The position numbers and the translations under genes are program-made. A stretch of 64,000 nt of DNA, taken from contig JAXLXF010000011.1 in NCBI GenBank assembly GCA_046328125.1, positions 62,001 through 126,000 of the forward strand. Direction: 5' to 3'. Below are positions 41,089 to 49,953 of this stretch, in pieces; the stretch's first letter is position 1; every line of letters begins with the position of its first letter. Origin of the DNA: JADZEM01 sp046328125 (lineage in GTDB: Bacteria > Chloroflexota > UBA6077 > JACCZL01). Below the pieces are notes generated by a model. It was not told the origin of the DNA and did not search any database. It saw only the letters and a list, made by a program, of their open reading frames with translations.

Positions 41089-44000
41089 GTGCGTTCGATC
41101 TCACGACGAACGTTCGTCAAGGCAACGGGTGGAGCGGTCGTCGCCACGGCGGCGACTGCGCTCTTCAAAGACCTGGCGTTCCTCCAGGTCGTCCCCGAGA
41201 TCCCGAACCCGCTCGGGTTCTACCCGAACCGGGCCTGGGAGCGAGTGTATCGCGATCTCTATCAGGTCGATTCCGAGTACACGTTCCTCTGCGCCCCGAA
41301 CGACACCCACAACTGCCTGCTGACCGCGAAGGTCCGGAACGGTGTCGTCACTCGGATCGAGCCGACCTACAAGTACGGCAAGGCGACGGACAACTACGGC
41401 AACCAGGCGTCCCACCGCTGGGATCCGCGTGCCTGCTCCAAGGGTCTGGGCCTGACGCGGAAGTTCTACGGCGACCGGCGGGTGAAGGGCGCGATGGTGC
41501 GCAAGGGGTACCTGGAGTGGGCGCGCCAGGGCTACCCACGGGACCCACAGACCGGCCGGCCTGACGAGAAGTACTTCCAGCGCGGCAAGGACGAGTGGGT
41601 CAAGCTCCCCTGGGACGAGGCGTACTCCCTGCTCGCGAAGTCGGTCGTGAACATCGCGACCACCTACACCGGCCCGGCCGGGCAGGAGCGGCTGCGGAAG
41701 CAGGGCTATGACCCCGCGATGGTCGAGAAGCAGCACGGCATCGGCACGCAGGTGCTCAAGTTCCGAGGCGGGATGCCGTTCCTCGGCGCGACGCGGCTGT
41801 TCGGGCTGTACCGCGTCGCCAACAGCATGGCGCTCCTGGACGCGAAGCTGCGCGGCGTTGGCCCGGACGAAGCGGTCGGCGGGCGCCCCTGGGACAGCTA
41901 CACCTGGCACACCGACCTGCCACCCGGCCACCCGATGGTGACCGGCCAGCAGACCGTCGAGTTCGACCTGTTCGCCGTCGAGAATGCCAAACTGGTGACG
42001 GTGTGGGGGATGAACTGGACCACCACCAAGATGCCGGACAGCCACTGGCTGACCGAGGCCCGGATGCGTGGCGCCCGGGTGGTGGTGATCTCCGCCGACT
42101 ACCAGGCCACCGCGAACAAGGCCGACGACGTCATCGTGCTGCGCGCCGGCACCGACGCCGCGCTGGGGCTCGGTATCGCGCGGATCATCATCGACGAGAA
42201 GCTGTACGACGAGCAGTTCGTCAAGCGGTTCACGGACCTGCCGCTGCTGGTCCGGATGGACACCCTCAAGAAGCTGCACGCCCGCGACATCATCCCGAAC
42301 TACCAGCCAGCAGAGCTCTCCAACTTCGCCAAGGTGATGGCGCCCGGGCAGGCCGGCAGCCCCACGATCATGCAGAACGGGCTGGAGATCCCGAAGGCGA
42401 TGCGCGACGCCTGGGACGACTCGGTCGTCTGGGACGTCCGCTCCGGTGGCCCGAAGGTCGTGACGCGCGATCAGGTGGGCACCTTCTTCGACGCGGCCAA
42501 CATCGACCCGGCGCTGGACGGCTCTTTCGAGGTCACCCTGGTTGACGGCAAGAAGGTGACGGTCCGGCCGGTCTTCAGCCTGGAGCGTGAGTACCTCGAA
42601 GCCCTGCCGATCAAGACCGTCTCCGAGCTGACCTGGGTGCCGGAGGCCGGCATTCGGTTCCTGGCCCGTGCCATCGCCGAGAACGCCGGCTCGACGCTCC
42701 TGATTCACGGCGTCGGCCCGAACCACTTTTTCAACGCGGATCAGAAGGACCGTGCGCTCTTCCTGGTCGCCTCGCTGACCCGCAACATCGGCAACATGGG
42801 CGGCACGCCCGGCGCGTACGCTGGCAACTATCGGATCTCGATGTTCAGCGGCTTGCCACAGTACATCTCGGAAGACCCGTTCAACATCACCCTGGACGCG
42901 TCGGCCCCGTCCCGCGTCCGCAGCTACGCCAAAGCTGAGTCAGCCCACTACTTCAACTACGGGGATCGTCCGCTGCGAGTCGGCAACAAGGTGTTCAACG
43001 GCGACACCCACATGCCAACGCCGACCAAGCTGTTCTGGTTCGCCAACTCCAACTCGCTGCTCGGCAACATCAAGGGCTTCTACGACGTGATGCACAACAC
43101 GTTGCCGAAGGTCGAGACGATCGTCTGCAACGAGTGGTGGTGGACGCTCTCCTGCGAGTACTCGGACGTGGTGTTCGGGGTGGACAGCTGGGGCGACTTC
43201 AAGCACCCAGACATGGCCGGCTCCGTCAGCAACCCGTTCGTCAGCATCTACCCGCGCTCGCCGCTCAAGCGCATGTTCGACACCGTCGCGGACGTCGAGA
43301 CGTTCGCTGGCGTCGGCCGGGCGCTCTCGCGCGAGGTGGACGAGCCGCGCTTCGCGGACTACTGGCGGTTCATCCAGGACGGCCAGACGGACGTCTACCT
43401 CCAGCGGATCGTCAACGCCAGCAACACCCTGCGTGGCTACCAGTTCCAGGAGCTGGAGAGGCTGGCGAAGACGGGCCAGCCGGTGCTGATGCAGTCGCGC
43501 ACGTATCCGCGTGTCGTCGGCTGGGAACAGACGAACGAGAGCCGCCCCTGGTACACCCGCTCCGGCCGCCTCGAGTTCTACCGTGACGAGGACGAGTTCA
43601 TCGAGTACGGCGAGAACCTGTCCGTCTACCGCGAGCCGGTCGACGCGACGTTCTACGAGCCGAACGCGATCGTCGGCGACAAGAATCATCCCGCGCTCAG
43701 GCCGGCCCCGCCGGAGCAGTACGGCCTCCGCCGCGACGACCTGAGCACCGACGTCCGGCAGGTCCGCAACGTCGTCCTGCCCTGGTCCGAGCTGAAGCAG
43801 ACGAAGCCGGCCCGCCACAAAGACGGCTTCACCCACCTGTTCTTGACGCCGAAGTACCGTCACGGCGCCCACACCACGCCGACCGACCTCGACACCTCCG
43901 CGATGCTGTTCGGGCCGTTCACCGACGTCTACCGCCGCGACAAGCGGATGCCGTGGGTGAACGAGGCGTACGCCGACATCAACCCGGCTGACGGACGGGC

Positions 44001-44550
44001 GCTCGGGCTCGAAGAGGGCGACTACATCTGGATCGACGCCGACCCGGAGGACCGGCCGTATCGCGGCTGGAAGCCGGACGACCCGGACTACAAGATCTCG
44101 CGGCTGATGTGCCGGGCGCGCTTCTATCCGGGTATGCCGAAGGGCGTTGTTCGGATGTGGTTCAACATGTACCAGGCCAGCCACGGCAGCGTGGAGGGCC
44201 AGGCGACTCGGCCAGATGGCCTCGCCAAGAGCCCGCGGACCGGCTACCAGGCGTCCTTCCGCTACGGCGGCCACCAGTCCGCGACCCGTGCCTGGCTCCG
44301 CCCGACCCTGCTGACCGATAGCATGGCGCGCAAGAACAACATCGGCCAGGTCATGGGCGCAGGGTTCGAGTCAGACGTCTACTGCGCCAACGGCGCCCCG
44401 AAAGAGTCCTTCATCCGGGTCAGCAAGGCTGAGCCCGGCGGGAAGGGCGCGGAGGGGGTCTGGCGCCCGGCCACGCTCGGCATCCGGCCGACCTACGAGA
44501 GCGCTGAGATGAAGCAGTACCTCGCGGGCGGCTTCATCGAGAAGCGCTGA
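41089..44550 (+). CDS. Type II DMSO-reductase-family molybdopterin oxidoreductase, alpha subunit
   Basis: 1153 residues from GTG 41089 (GGGAGG 6 bp upstream). A Tat signal, RRTFVKATGG, sends the folded enzyme to the periplasm. The iron-sulfur site FS0 aligns with NarG as Cys68-x3-Asp72-x3-Cys76-...-Cys116, with Asp where NarG has Cys. The segment WHTDLPPGHP matches the NarG region that holds the molybdenum-binding Asp, which puts it in the type II group (nitrate, perchlorate, selenate reductases; ethylbenzene and dimethylsulfide dehydrogenases). Bis-MGD binding regions follow (GMNWTTTKMPDSHWL, HGVGPNHFF, GNMGGTPGAY). Substrate and direction of the reaction cannot be decided. The beta and gamma subunits and chaperone follow. 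Confidence 0.9.
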   Translation: MRSISRRTFVKATGGAVVATAATALFKDLAFLQVVPEIPNPLGFYPNRAWERVYRDLYQVDSEYTFLCAPNDTHNCLLTAKVRNGVVTRIEPTYKYGKATDNYGNQASHRWDPRACSKGLGLTRKFYGDRRVKGAMVRKGYLEWARQGYPRDPQTGRPDEKYFQRGKDEWVKLPWDEAYSLLAKSVVNIATTYTGPAGQERLRKQGYDPAMVEKQHGIGTQVLKFRGGMPFLGATRLFGLYRVANSMALLDAKLRGVGPDEAVGGRPWDSYTWHTDLPPGHPMVTGQQTVEFDLFAVENAKLVTVWGMNWTTTKMPDSHWLTEARMRGARVVVISADYQATANKADDVIVLRAGTDAALGLGIARIIIDEKLYDEQFVKRFTDLPLLVRMDTLKKLHARDIIPNYQPAELSNFAKVMAPGQAGSPTIMQNGLEIPKAMRDAWDDSVVWDVRSGGPKVVTRDQVGTFFDAANIDPALDGSFEVTLVDGKKVTVRPVFSLEREYLEALPIKTVSELTWVPEAGIRFLARAIAENAGSTLLIHGVGPNHFFNADQKDRALFLVASLTRNIGNMGGTPGAYAGNYRISMFSGLPQYISEDPFNITLDASAPSRVRSYAKAESAHYFNYGDRPLRVGNKVFNGDTHMPTPTKLFWFANSNSLLGNIKGFYDVMHNTLPKVETIVCNEWWWTLSCEYSDVVFGVDSWGDFKHPDMAGSVSNPFVSIYPRSPLKRMFDTVADVETFAGVGRALSREVDEPRFADYWRFIQDGQTDVYLQRIVNASNTLRGYQFQELERLAKTGQPVLMQSRTYPRVVGWEQTNESRPWYTRSGRLEFYRDEDEFIEYGENLSVYREPVDATFYEPNAIVGDKNHPALRPAPPEQYGLRRDDLSTDVRQVRNVVLPWSELKQTKPARHKDGFTHLFLTPKYRHGAHTTPTDLDTSAMLFGPFTDVYRRDKRMPWVNEAYADINPADGRALGLEEGDYIWIDADPEDRPYRGWKPDDPDYKISRLMCRARFYPGMPKGVVRMWFNMYQASHGSVEGQATRPDGLAKSPRTGYQASFRYGGHQSATRAWLRPTLLTDSMARKNNIGQVMGAGFESDVYCANGAPKESFIRVSKAEPGGKGAEGVWRPATLGIRPTYESAEMKQYLAGGFIEKR

Positions 44551-44568
44551 CGGAGAAGAGGTGACGCC

Positions 44569-45705
44569 ATGCCGAAGGTGTTCAACTGGCAGATCAACCG
44601 CGAGATGGACTATCCGTACGAGGCTGCGCCGCCCAAGAAGCAGTTCGGCGCCGTCTTCGACATCAACAAGTGCATCGCCTGCCAGACCTGTACGATGACC
44701 TGCAAGACGGCCTGGACCTCGGGCCGTGGCCAGGAGTACATGCTCTGGAACAACGTCGAGACGAAGCCGTACGGCGGCTTTCCGATGGGTTGGGATCTCA
44801 ACATCCTCCGCACCCTCGGACCGCAGACCTGGCACGGCTCGACGTACACGGGCAAGACGCTCTTCGAGTCAGCGCCGCAGCTGGGAGACGGCCATGCCGT
44901 GACCGGGTGGCTCCCTGACACCGAGGACTGGGCCTCGCCCAACCTCGGCGAGGACGAGCCGTTCGGCCAGATCGACGGCGGCACCTACTTCACGCTGCCG
45001 CACCCGGTCTGGTCGTTCTACCTCCAGCGGGTCTGCAACCACTGCACCTATCCCGCTTGCCTGGCGTCGTGCCCGCGCCAGGCGATCTACAAGCGGCCCG
45101 AGGACGGCATCGTCCTGGTGGACGAGGAGCGCTGCCGAGGGTATCGCGAGTGCATGCGGGCGTGCCCCTTCAAGAAGGTGATGTACAACGCGTCAACCCG
45201 CGTCTCCGAGAAGTGCATCGCCTGCTTCCCGAGGGTGGAGCAAGGGCTCCAGCCGTTCTGCACCATCAGCTGCATCGGGCGGATCAGGATGAACGGCTGG
45301 ATCCACGATCCGGCCAACGCCGACCCCGAGAACCCGACCGACTTCCTGATCCACACCCGCAAGGTGGCGCTGCCGCTCTATCCACAGTTCGGGCTGGGCG
45401 TGAACATCTACTACGTCCCGCCGATCCACGTCCCGGCGCGCTACCTGGAGCAGATGTTTGGGCCGGGCGTGGAGGCCGCGCAGACCACCTACAAGCAGGT
45501 GCGCGACGATCCTGAGATGCTCGGCGTGATGCTCCTGTTCGGATCGACGGACCGCTGGATCGAGAAGTTCCGCGTCAAGGGAGACCGCGCCTACGGCTAC
45601 GACGCCAAGGGCGACGAGGTCGCCAACGTGCCGCTCAAGGAGCCGATCTTCATCCGGCCGCTGCTCGACGCCGAGCGCGGCGTCTACCGCCACAACATCA
45701 CCTGA
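44569..45705 (+). CDS. Iron-sulfur beta subunit of the type II molybdoenzyme
   Basis: 378 residues, NarH-like. Four cysteine groups are visible: CIACQTCTMTC; CNHCTYPACLASCPR; CRGYRECMRACPF, where Tyr takes the place of one Cys and makes this the probable [3Fe-4S] site; and CIACFPRVEQ...FCTISC. It transfers electrons between the alpha subunit and the heme of the gamma subunit. There is no signal peptide, as expected for export together with the Tat-dependent alpha subunit. It starts 18 bp after the alpha stop with GAGG upstream. Confidence 0.92.
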   Translation: MPKVFNWQINREMDYPYEAAPPKKQFGAVFDINKCIACQTCTMTCKTAWTSGRGQEYMLWNNVETKPYGGFPMGWDLNILRTLGPQTWHGSTYTGKTLFESAPQLGDGHAVTGWLPDTEDWASPNLGEDEPFGQIDGGTYFTLPHPVWSFYLQRVCNHCTYPACLASCPRQAIYKRPEDGIVLVDEERCRGYRECMRACPFKKVMYNASTRVSEKCIACFPRVEQGLQPFCTISCIGRIRMNGWIHDPANADPENPTDFLIHTRKVALPLYPQFGLGVNIYYVPPIHVPARYLEQMFGPGVEAAQTTYKQVRDDPEMLGVMLLFGSTDRWIEKFRVKGDRAYGYDAKGDEVANVPLKEPIFIRPLLDAERGVYRHNIT

Positions 45706-45781
45706 TCCCCAATTCGCCATCGACTGATCCACAGTCGGTCGATTACCGATGCTCTCTGGCCCTCGAAGTGAGGAGGCGCCG

Positions 45782-46864
45782 ATGAAACGCTTCTACCGGT
45801 CACCAAGAGCCGCGATCGGGCTGCTCGTCGCGGTCGCCGTCGCGCTCTCGTTCAACGGATCCGCGCTCGCTCAGCAAGTCCCGACCGTGAGCGCAATCCA
45901 CGTCCAGCAGGTCTCCAGCGATCCGTTCGACCCATCCTGGTCGTCAGCCCAGGTGGCGATGGTGCCGCTCACCCCGCAGGTGCTGGCCTTGCCGCAGCTG
46001 GCGAAGCCTTCCATCACCAACTTGTTCGTGCGCGCCGTGAACGACGGCCAGCGGGTCGGCTTCCGACTCGACTGGGATGACCCGACCCGCGACGCGCAGG
46101 CGCTGATGCAGAACCAGTTCCGCGATGCCGCGGCCGTCATGGTGGCGTCCGCGCAGGGCGTCCCGAACATCTGCATGGGGTCGCCGGGCCAGGTCACCAA
46201 CCTCTGGCACTGGAAAGCAGACTGGCAAGAAGACCTCGACAAAGGCTACCAGGAGGTCGTAGACGCGTACCCCAACTTCTTCAAGGACTACTATCCGTTT
46301 GTGACGGGCTCGCCGCCCTACCGGATGCCGACCGACTTCAGCTCACCGGACGCCCGGCGCTACCTGATCGGCCAGTCGGCGGGGAACCCGCTGAGCCAGC
46401 CCACGCGATCCACCCCGGTGGAGGAGCTGCTCTCGGCCGGGTTCGGCACCGCAACGCATCGCACCCAACAGACCGTCGAGGGCAAGGGTGTCTGGGCCAA
46501 CGGGCACTGGAACGTCACGTTCGTGCGGGCGCTCGCGGTCACCGGCGCGGAGGCGGCGAGTCTGGAGGGAGTGACCCAGGCGCCGGTCGCGTTCGCGGTC
46601 TGGAACGGGTCGAACGCCGAGGTCGGTGCGCGCAAGCAGCTCTCCGGCATGGCCACGGTCCGGATTCTCCCGACGGCTCCTGAGGTACCCGCTGGACCAG
46701 CGTCCGGGCCGCAGCCGTTCACCGGCCCGAACATCATCTTCGACGCCAGGATGATGGCGCTGCTGATCGGCACGATCGTCGTCCTGGTCGGCGCCGCGGT
46801 GCTGGGCGAGTGGCAGGGCCGGCGCGCGTACGGTCGTACGAGGCGGCGTGATGACGACAACTGA
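45782..46864 (+). CDS. Heme-b gamma subunit of the type II molybdoenzyme (EbdC-like), membrane-anchored
   Basis: 360 residues from ATG 45782 (GAGGAGG 6 bp upstream). Sec signal peptide (AIGLLVAVAVALSFNGSALA), then an ethylbenzene-dehydrogenase gamma-like beta-sandwich. Met132 in ICMGSPGQVTNLWHW and Lys285 in GARKQLSGM align with the Met and Lys that bind heme b in EbdC. A C-terminal helix (MMALLIGTIVVLVGAAVLG) and Arg-rich tail anchor it to the membrane, which the soluble gamma subunits of this family lack. It should pass electrons between the beta subunit and a periplasmic cytochrome or quinone system. The stop lies inside the chaperone gene. Confidence 0.87.
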   Translation: MKRFYRSPRAAIGLLVAVAVALSFNGSALAQQVPTVSAIHVQQVSSDPFDPSWSSAQVAMVPLTPQVLALPQLAKPSITNLFVRAVNDGQRVGFRLDWDDPTRDAQALMQNQFRDAAAVMVASAQGVPNICMGSPGQVTNLWHWKADWQEDLDKGYQEVVDAYPNFFKDYYPFVTGSPPYRMPTDFSSPDARRYLIGQSAGNPLSQPTRSTPVEELLSAGFGTATHRTQQTVEGKGVWANGHWNVTFVRALAVTGAEAASLEGVTQAPVAFAVWNGSNAEVGARKQLSGMATVRILPTAPEVPAGPASGPQPFTGPNIIFDARMMALLIGTIVVLVGAAVLGEWQGRRAYGRTRRRDDDN

Positions 46865-47537
46865 CACCCTCATGGCGCGGGCGGCTCTCTGGGCCTGGGC
46901 CGCCCGCGCCCTTACCTACCCCACGGTGCCGCAGAGGCAGTCGTTCGCCGACCGGTCCGCGCGCGACCACCTCGACAGCCTCGCGGCGTCTCTCGACGCG
47001 AACGGGTCCGTGGCGACGGCGCTCCGGAAGCTCTGGGCTGCCGCCGACGAGGAGGACGCCACCGGCAGCCGCCTCGAAGAGGAGCACACGTTCCTCTTCG
47101 GCCGCCACGTCCGGGTGCCGCCCTACGAGAGCAGCTACGTGCTCGAACCGGGCACGGACCGTTCGACCCACCTGGCCGAGATCGGCGGGCTGTACGCCGC
47201 GTTCGGCTTCGCGGTCTCGGCGGCGCATCCCGACATGCCGGACCATCTCGGCGCTGAATGCGAGCTGCTGGCCGCGCTGCTGGCCAAGGAGGCGTACGCA
47301 TTCGACCAGGGCTGGACGTCTCGTGCGAAGCTGACGCGCCGTGCACGGCGAAAGCTGATCGTCGAGCACCTGCAGTGCTGGCTGCCCGCCTTCTCGGAGC
47401 GGCTCGACAAGCACCACCGGCAGTCGTTCTACCCGGCGCTCGCGGGGCTCATGCTCGCGCTGCTGGCCGTCGAAGAGCGGCAGTTGCGCGCCCCGCGCCC
47501 GACCGCCCCGGACCTGGCCGCGAGCGGCGTACCATGA
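46848..47537 (+). CDS. TorD/NarJ-type chaperone of the molybdoenzyme
   Basis: 229 residues, all helical. The segment EEEHTFLFGRHVRVPPYESSY is typical of the TorD/DmsD/NarJ superfamily (FLFG...VPPYES). Such chaperones bind the Tat signal and assist cofactor insertion before export. It overlaps the gamma gene by 17 bp and ends in an ATGA overlap with the next gene. GTG 46848 or ATG 46851 could be the start. Location among the structural genes makes its role nearly certain. Confidence 0.87.
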   Translation: MMTTTDTLMARAALWAWAARALTYPTVPQRQSFADRSARDHLDSLAASLDANGSVATALRKLWAAADEEDATGSRLEEEHTFLFGRHVRVPPYESSYVLEPGTDRSTHLAEIGGLYAAFGFAVSAAHPDMPDHLGAECELLAALLAKEAYAFDQGWTSRAKLTRRARRKLIVEHLQCWLPAFSERLDKHHRQSFYPALAGLMLALLAVEERQLRAPRPTAPDLAASGVP

Positions 47538-48502
47538 GCGGGCTCCGTCGCCAGCTGATCGGCGTCATCCTGGTCGCGGCAGTGGCGGAGTGCGTCTTAC
47601 TTCGGATTGCGCTACGGCTCGGACCGGTCCTGCCGGCCCGAGTGGACGTGTTGCCGATCTTCGCCATCGTGGAGAAGCTCGGCGTCGTCGCGCTCAACGT
47701 CGGCGTGCTGGCCGCCGCCGCCTTGCTCGCCATCGCGGCGTGGGATGCGCTCGAACGTGGCCGGGCCGGACTGCCCCTGGCGCTCGCGCTGCTCGGCGCG
47801 ATCCTGGTCAACCTGGCGCTCTCGTCGGTGGTCGTCGCATTCCCGGGCGGCTCGATTGGCCTGCTGCACGGCGCGGTCACCGGAGCCGCCATCCTCCTGA
47901 CCCTGCTCTCCTCGTCTCAGACGCCAGGGGTGCGGCCGGCGCTGGCAGGGATCGGCCTGGCGCACGGTTTCGCACTCGCCCAGTCCGCGGGGGGCGGCAA
48001 CGTCTGGCTCGGCGGTGACGCGGGCGCTGGCTGGCAGCCGAGCGTGGCGGCCGAGATCGCGGCCGTCATGTCGGCGTTGATCTTGCCGTGGGCCTGCCGA
48101 ATCCGTCCACGCACTCGCGAAGTCGTCCTGGCGACCGCCGCCGGTCTCGGCCTCACGGTGGCTGGCACGCTCCAGCCCTGGGGGCTGGCGACCGTCGCGA
48201 TCTGGACGATGGCGTTCAGCCTGTTCCTGCCGCCGGTCGTGTACGGCGCGGCCCTCACCAGCATCCTGCTGACCCTCCTCGCGTTGCGGCGACAACCGGG
48301 CGGGAGCGAGCTCGCCATCGGCCTGACCGTGATCTGGCTGGCCGGCTTGAAGCTCGACGTCTCGACGTTCGCGCTGATGGCGCTGGCCGGGCTCACGATT
48401 GCGAGTGCCCCGACGCGCCCGCTCGGCGCCGCGGTCGGCGTCGGCGCATCGCGGTCACACCGTCGCCCACCGCGGGCGCTCACGAGGCTCGTGCAATGGT
48501 AG
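47534..48502 (+). CDS. Integral membrane protein of the molybdoenzyme operon
   Basis: 322 residues from the ATG in the ATGA overlap. About nine membrane helices, Ala/Leu/Val-rich, with few charged loops. I see no family motif, heme ligands or quinone site that would show function. In this position it could replace the quinol-oxidising NarI-type subunit, be a transporter for the substrate, or help assembly. It overlaps the FmdE-like gene by 7 bp. Confidence 0.65.
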   Translation: MSGLRRQLIGVILVAAVAECVLLRIALRLGPVLPARVDVLPIFAIVEKLGVVALNVGVLAAAALLAIAAWDALERGRAGLPLALALLGAILVNLALSSVVVAFPGGSIGLLHGAVTGAAILLTLLSSSQTPGVRPALAGIGLAHGFALAQSAGGGNVWLGGDAGAGWQPSVAAEIAAVMSALILPWACRIRPRTREVVLATAAGLGLTVAGTLQPWGLATVAIWTMAFSLFLPPVVYGAALTSILLTLLALRRQPGGSELAIGLTVIWLAGLKLDVSTFALMALAGLTIASAPTRPLGAAVGVGASRSHRRPPRALTRLVQW

Positions 48503-49182
48503 TGACGTCCTGGCTTCCCACACGTTCACCAGATGGCCGTGCGCTCGACGACGTCATGGGGCGGATCGTCGAACGGCTCCGCCCGTTGCACACGCGGTTG
48601 TGCCCGCGCCAGATTCTGGGCGCACGCCTCGGGCTCTACGGCGGCGAGCTGCTTGGGCTGGAGCTGCCGCGCCTGGACAAGCGCCTGCTCGCCATCGCCG
48701 AAACGGACGGCTGCTTCGTGGACGGCGTCGTCGAGGCGACAGGCTGCCGGGTCGGCCGGCGGACGCTGCGCGTCGTGGACCACGGGAAAGCTGCCGTGAT
48801 CTTCGTAGACGTGCAGACCGGCCAGGCCGTGCGAGTCCACCCGCACCCCCAGGCGCGGCGGGCGGCTTGTGGCTACCTCCCGGATGCGATAGACGGCTGG
48901 CACGCCCAGCTCGCGGCGTATCAGTGGATGCCGACGTCAGAGCTGCTCGTGGCCGACGTCGTGGAGCTGCGCACTCCTCTCGACGTGCTGCTGGGGCGAG
49001 CCGGCGTCCGCGTGGAGTGCTCGCGCTGTGGCGAGGAGGTCATGAACGACCGCCAGGTCACCATCGGCGGGCGGGCGCTGTGCCGTGGCTGTGCCGGCGA
49101 GCAGGACTGGACGCTCGTTCTGGGGCGCGTCACTCTCGCGATGGCCACGGGGACTGACCGCGCTCACCACGAGCCGGCGTAA
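48496..49182 (+). CDS. FmdE-domain protein with C-terminal zinc ribbon
   Basis: 228 residues. The first 150 show the FmdE pattern: HTRLCPRQILGARLGLYGGE, ETDGCFVDGVVEATGCRVGR, RTLRVVDHGKAAVIFVD. FmdE is encoded with molybdenum and tungsten formylmethanofuran dehydrogenases and is thought to take part in cofactor or metal handling. A zinc ribbon follows (CSRCGEEVMNDRQ...ALCRGC). ATG 48496 lies inside the end of the membrane-protein gene. As the last gene of the molybdoenzyme operon it is probably an assembly factor. Three 27-bp tandem repeats begin at its stop codon. Confidence 0.82.
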   Translation: MVVTSWLPTRSPDGRALDDVMGRIVERLRPLHTRLCPRQILGARLGLYGGELLGLELPRLDKRLLAIAETDGCFVDGVVEATGCRVGRRTLRVVDHGKAAVIFVDVQTGQAVRVHPHPQARRAACGYLPDAIDGWHAQLAAYQWMPTSELLVADVVELRTPLDVLLGRAGVRVECSRCGEEVMNDRQVTIGGRALCRGCAGEQDWTLVLGRVTLAMATGTDRAHHEPA

Positions 49183-49252
49183 AGCTGGCTCGTGGGTGTG
49201 CTGGCGTCAAGCCGGCTCCTCAGCCTGCTGGCGTGGAGCCGGCTCGTCAGCA
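49172..49252. repeat. Three 27-bp tandem repeats at the 3' end of the molybdoenzyme operon
   Basis: Degenerate copies at 49172-49198, 49199-49225 and 49226-49252, each with a core of the type GGCGT..AGCCGGCTC. The core GAGCCGGCTC is self-complementary, so each unit can form a short hairpin. The first copy contains the stop codon of the FmdE-like gene. Confidence 0.7.
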
Positions 49253-49319
49253 GGCTGGTGGCCGGTGAGCCTGAACGATGGTGACGCCACCGGGCGGCTC
49301 GTGGAAATTCGCGCGCTAG

Positions 49320-49346
49320 CGAGACATGAGTCGGTAGAATGTCTCG
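49320..49346. repeat. Inverted repeat CGAGACAT-N11-ATGTCTCG
   Basis: Perfect 8-bp arms, extended by CTAG/TAG with one unpaired base. It lies about 140 bp after the operon end in a gap with no clear plus-strand gene. It could be a terminator-like stem or operator. The remaining gap (49253-49953, apart from the minus-strand small gene) is lower in GC near 49780-49850 and probably holds the promoter of the LuxR-type gene. Confidence 0.5.
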
Positions 49347-49371
49347 TAGATGTGAGTCCTCGTAGGGCGGC

Positions 49372-49662
49372 TCAACAGTGGGATGGAGGGGGCGTCGATT
49401 GTGGTCGGCCTGGACTCACGACAGACCAGGTCGCGTCTGAGCCAGACGCATCCGGACCCACGGAATTGAGTACCGGCAAGCACGCTGACGTGAAGCAGCT
49501 CTCGCAGAACGCCATGCTCGTCAGGTGGCCGGATGGCATCGAGATGACGACGTCGATCAGCGAGGACGTCGTGCGCTCACACTCCCAGCAGCGCTCCGCG
49601 ACGGATCGCGGCTGGCGCGAGGTCCCGAGCTCGGAAAGGATGGCCATGCTCTGTCTCACCAA
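49372..49662 (-). CDS. Possible small zinc-ribbon protein
   Basis: About 96 residues (GTG 49662; ATG 49650 possible). It contains CWECERTT, a beta-like stretch (SLIDVVISMPSGHLTSMAF) and FCESCF, a CxxC-x25-CxxC arrangement that can bind zinc. No clear ribosome site and no recognisable family. It could be read from its own promoter divergent to the LuxR-type gene. The four cysteines are the main reason to report it; it may also be chance. Confidence 0.4.
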   Translation of the reverse strand: MVRQSMAILSELGTSRQPRSVAERCWECERTTSSLIDVVISMPSGHLTSMAFCESCFTSACLPVLNSVGPDASGSDATWSVVSPGRPQSTPPPSHC

Positions 49663-49953
49663 ATGCGTGGTTTCAGCCTGTTCCGTTCAGGTGGCCCGCC
49701 ACCGGATCAGCGCCGACGGTCAACGGACAACACCCCCAGAGGATACCAAAGTGCAACCGTAGCGCGACTAAGGATTCGTTAACGCAAAGATATAACTTTC
49801 CTGGGTAGCCCAAATTGCCCATTCGTCGCATAATTGAGACGGATTACGCCTTCTAGCGATGGTCCAGCCAGGATGGTGCGAATGGACTATAGTTCGCAGA
49901 GCGAGATGGTACGCAGGGATTCGGCCCCTCGCCTGCAGACTGCGAGGATACCC

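Noticed and set aside
49085..49762. Plus-strand frame of 225 residues after the FmdE-like gene
   Set aside because: It overlaps the end of that gene in another frame and the tandem repeats, has no ribosome site and no protein-like pattern.
49770..49800. Possible cyclic-di-GMP riboswitch (GTTAACGCAAAG)
   Set aside because: Only a short similarity to one conserved segment; the paired stems of the aptamer could not be found.
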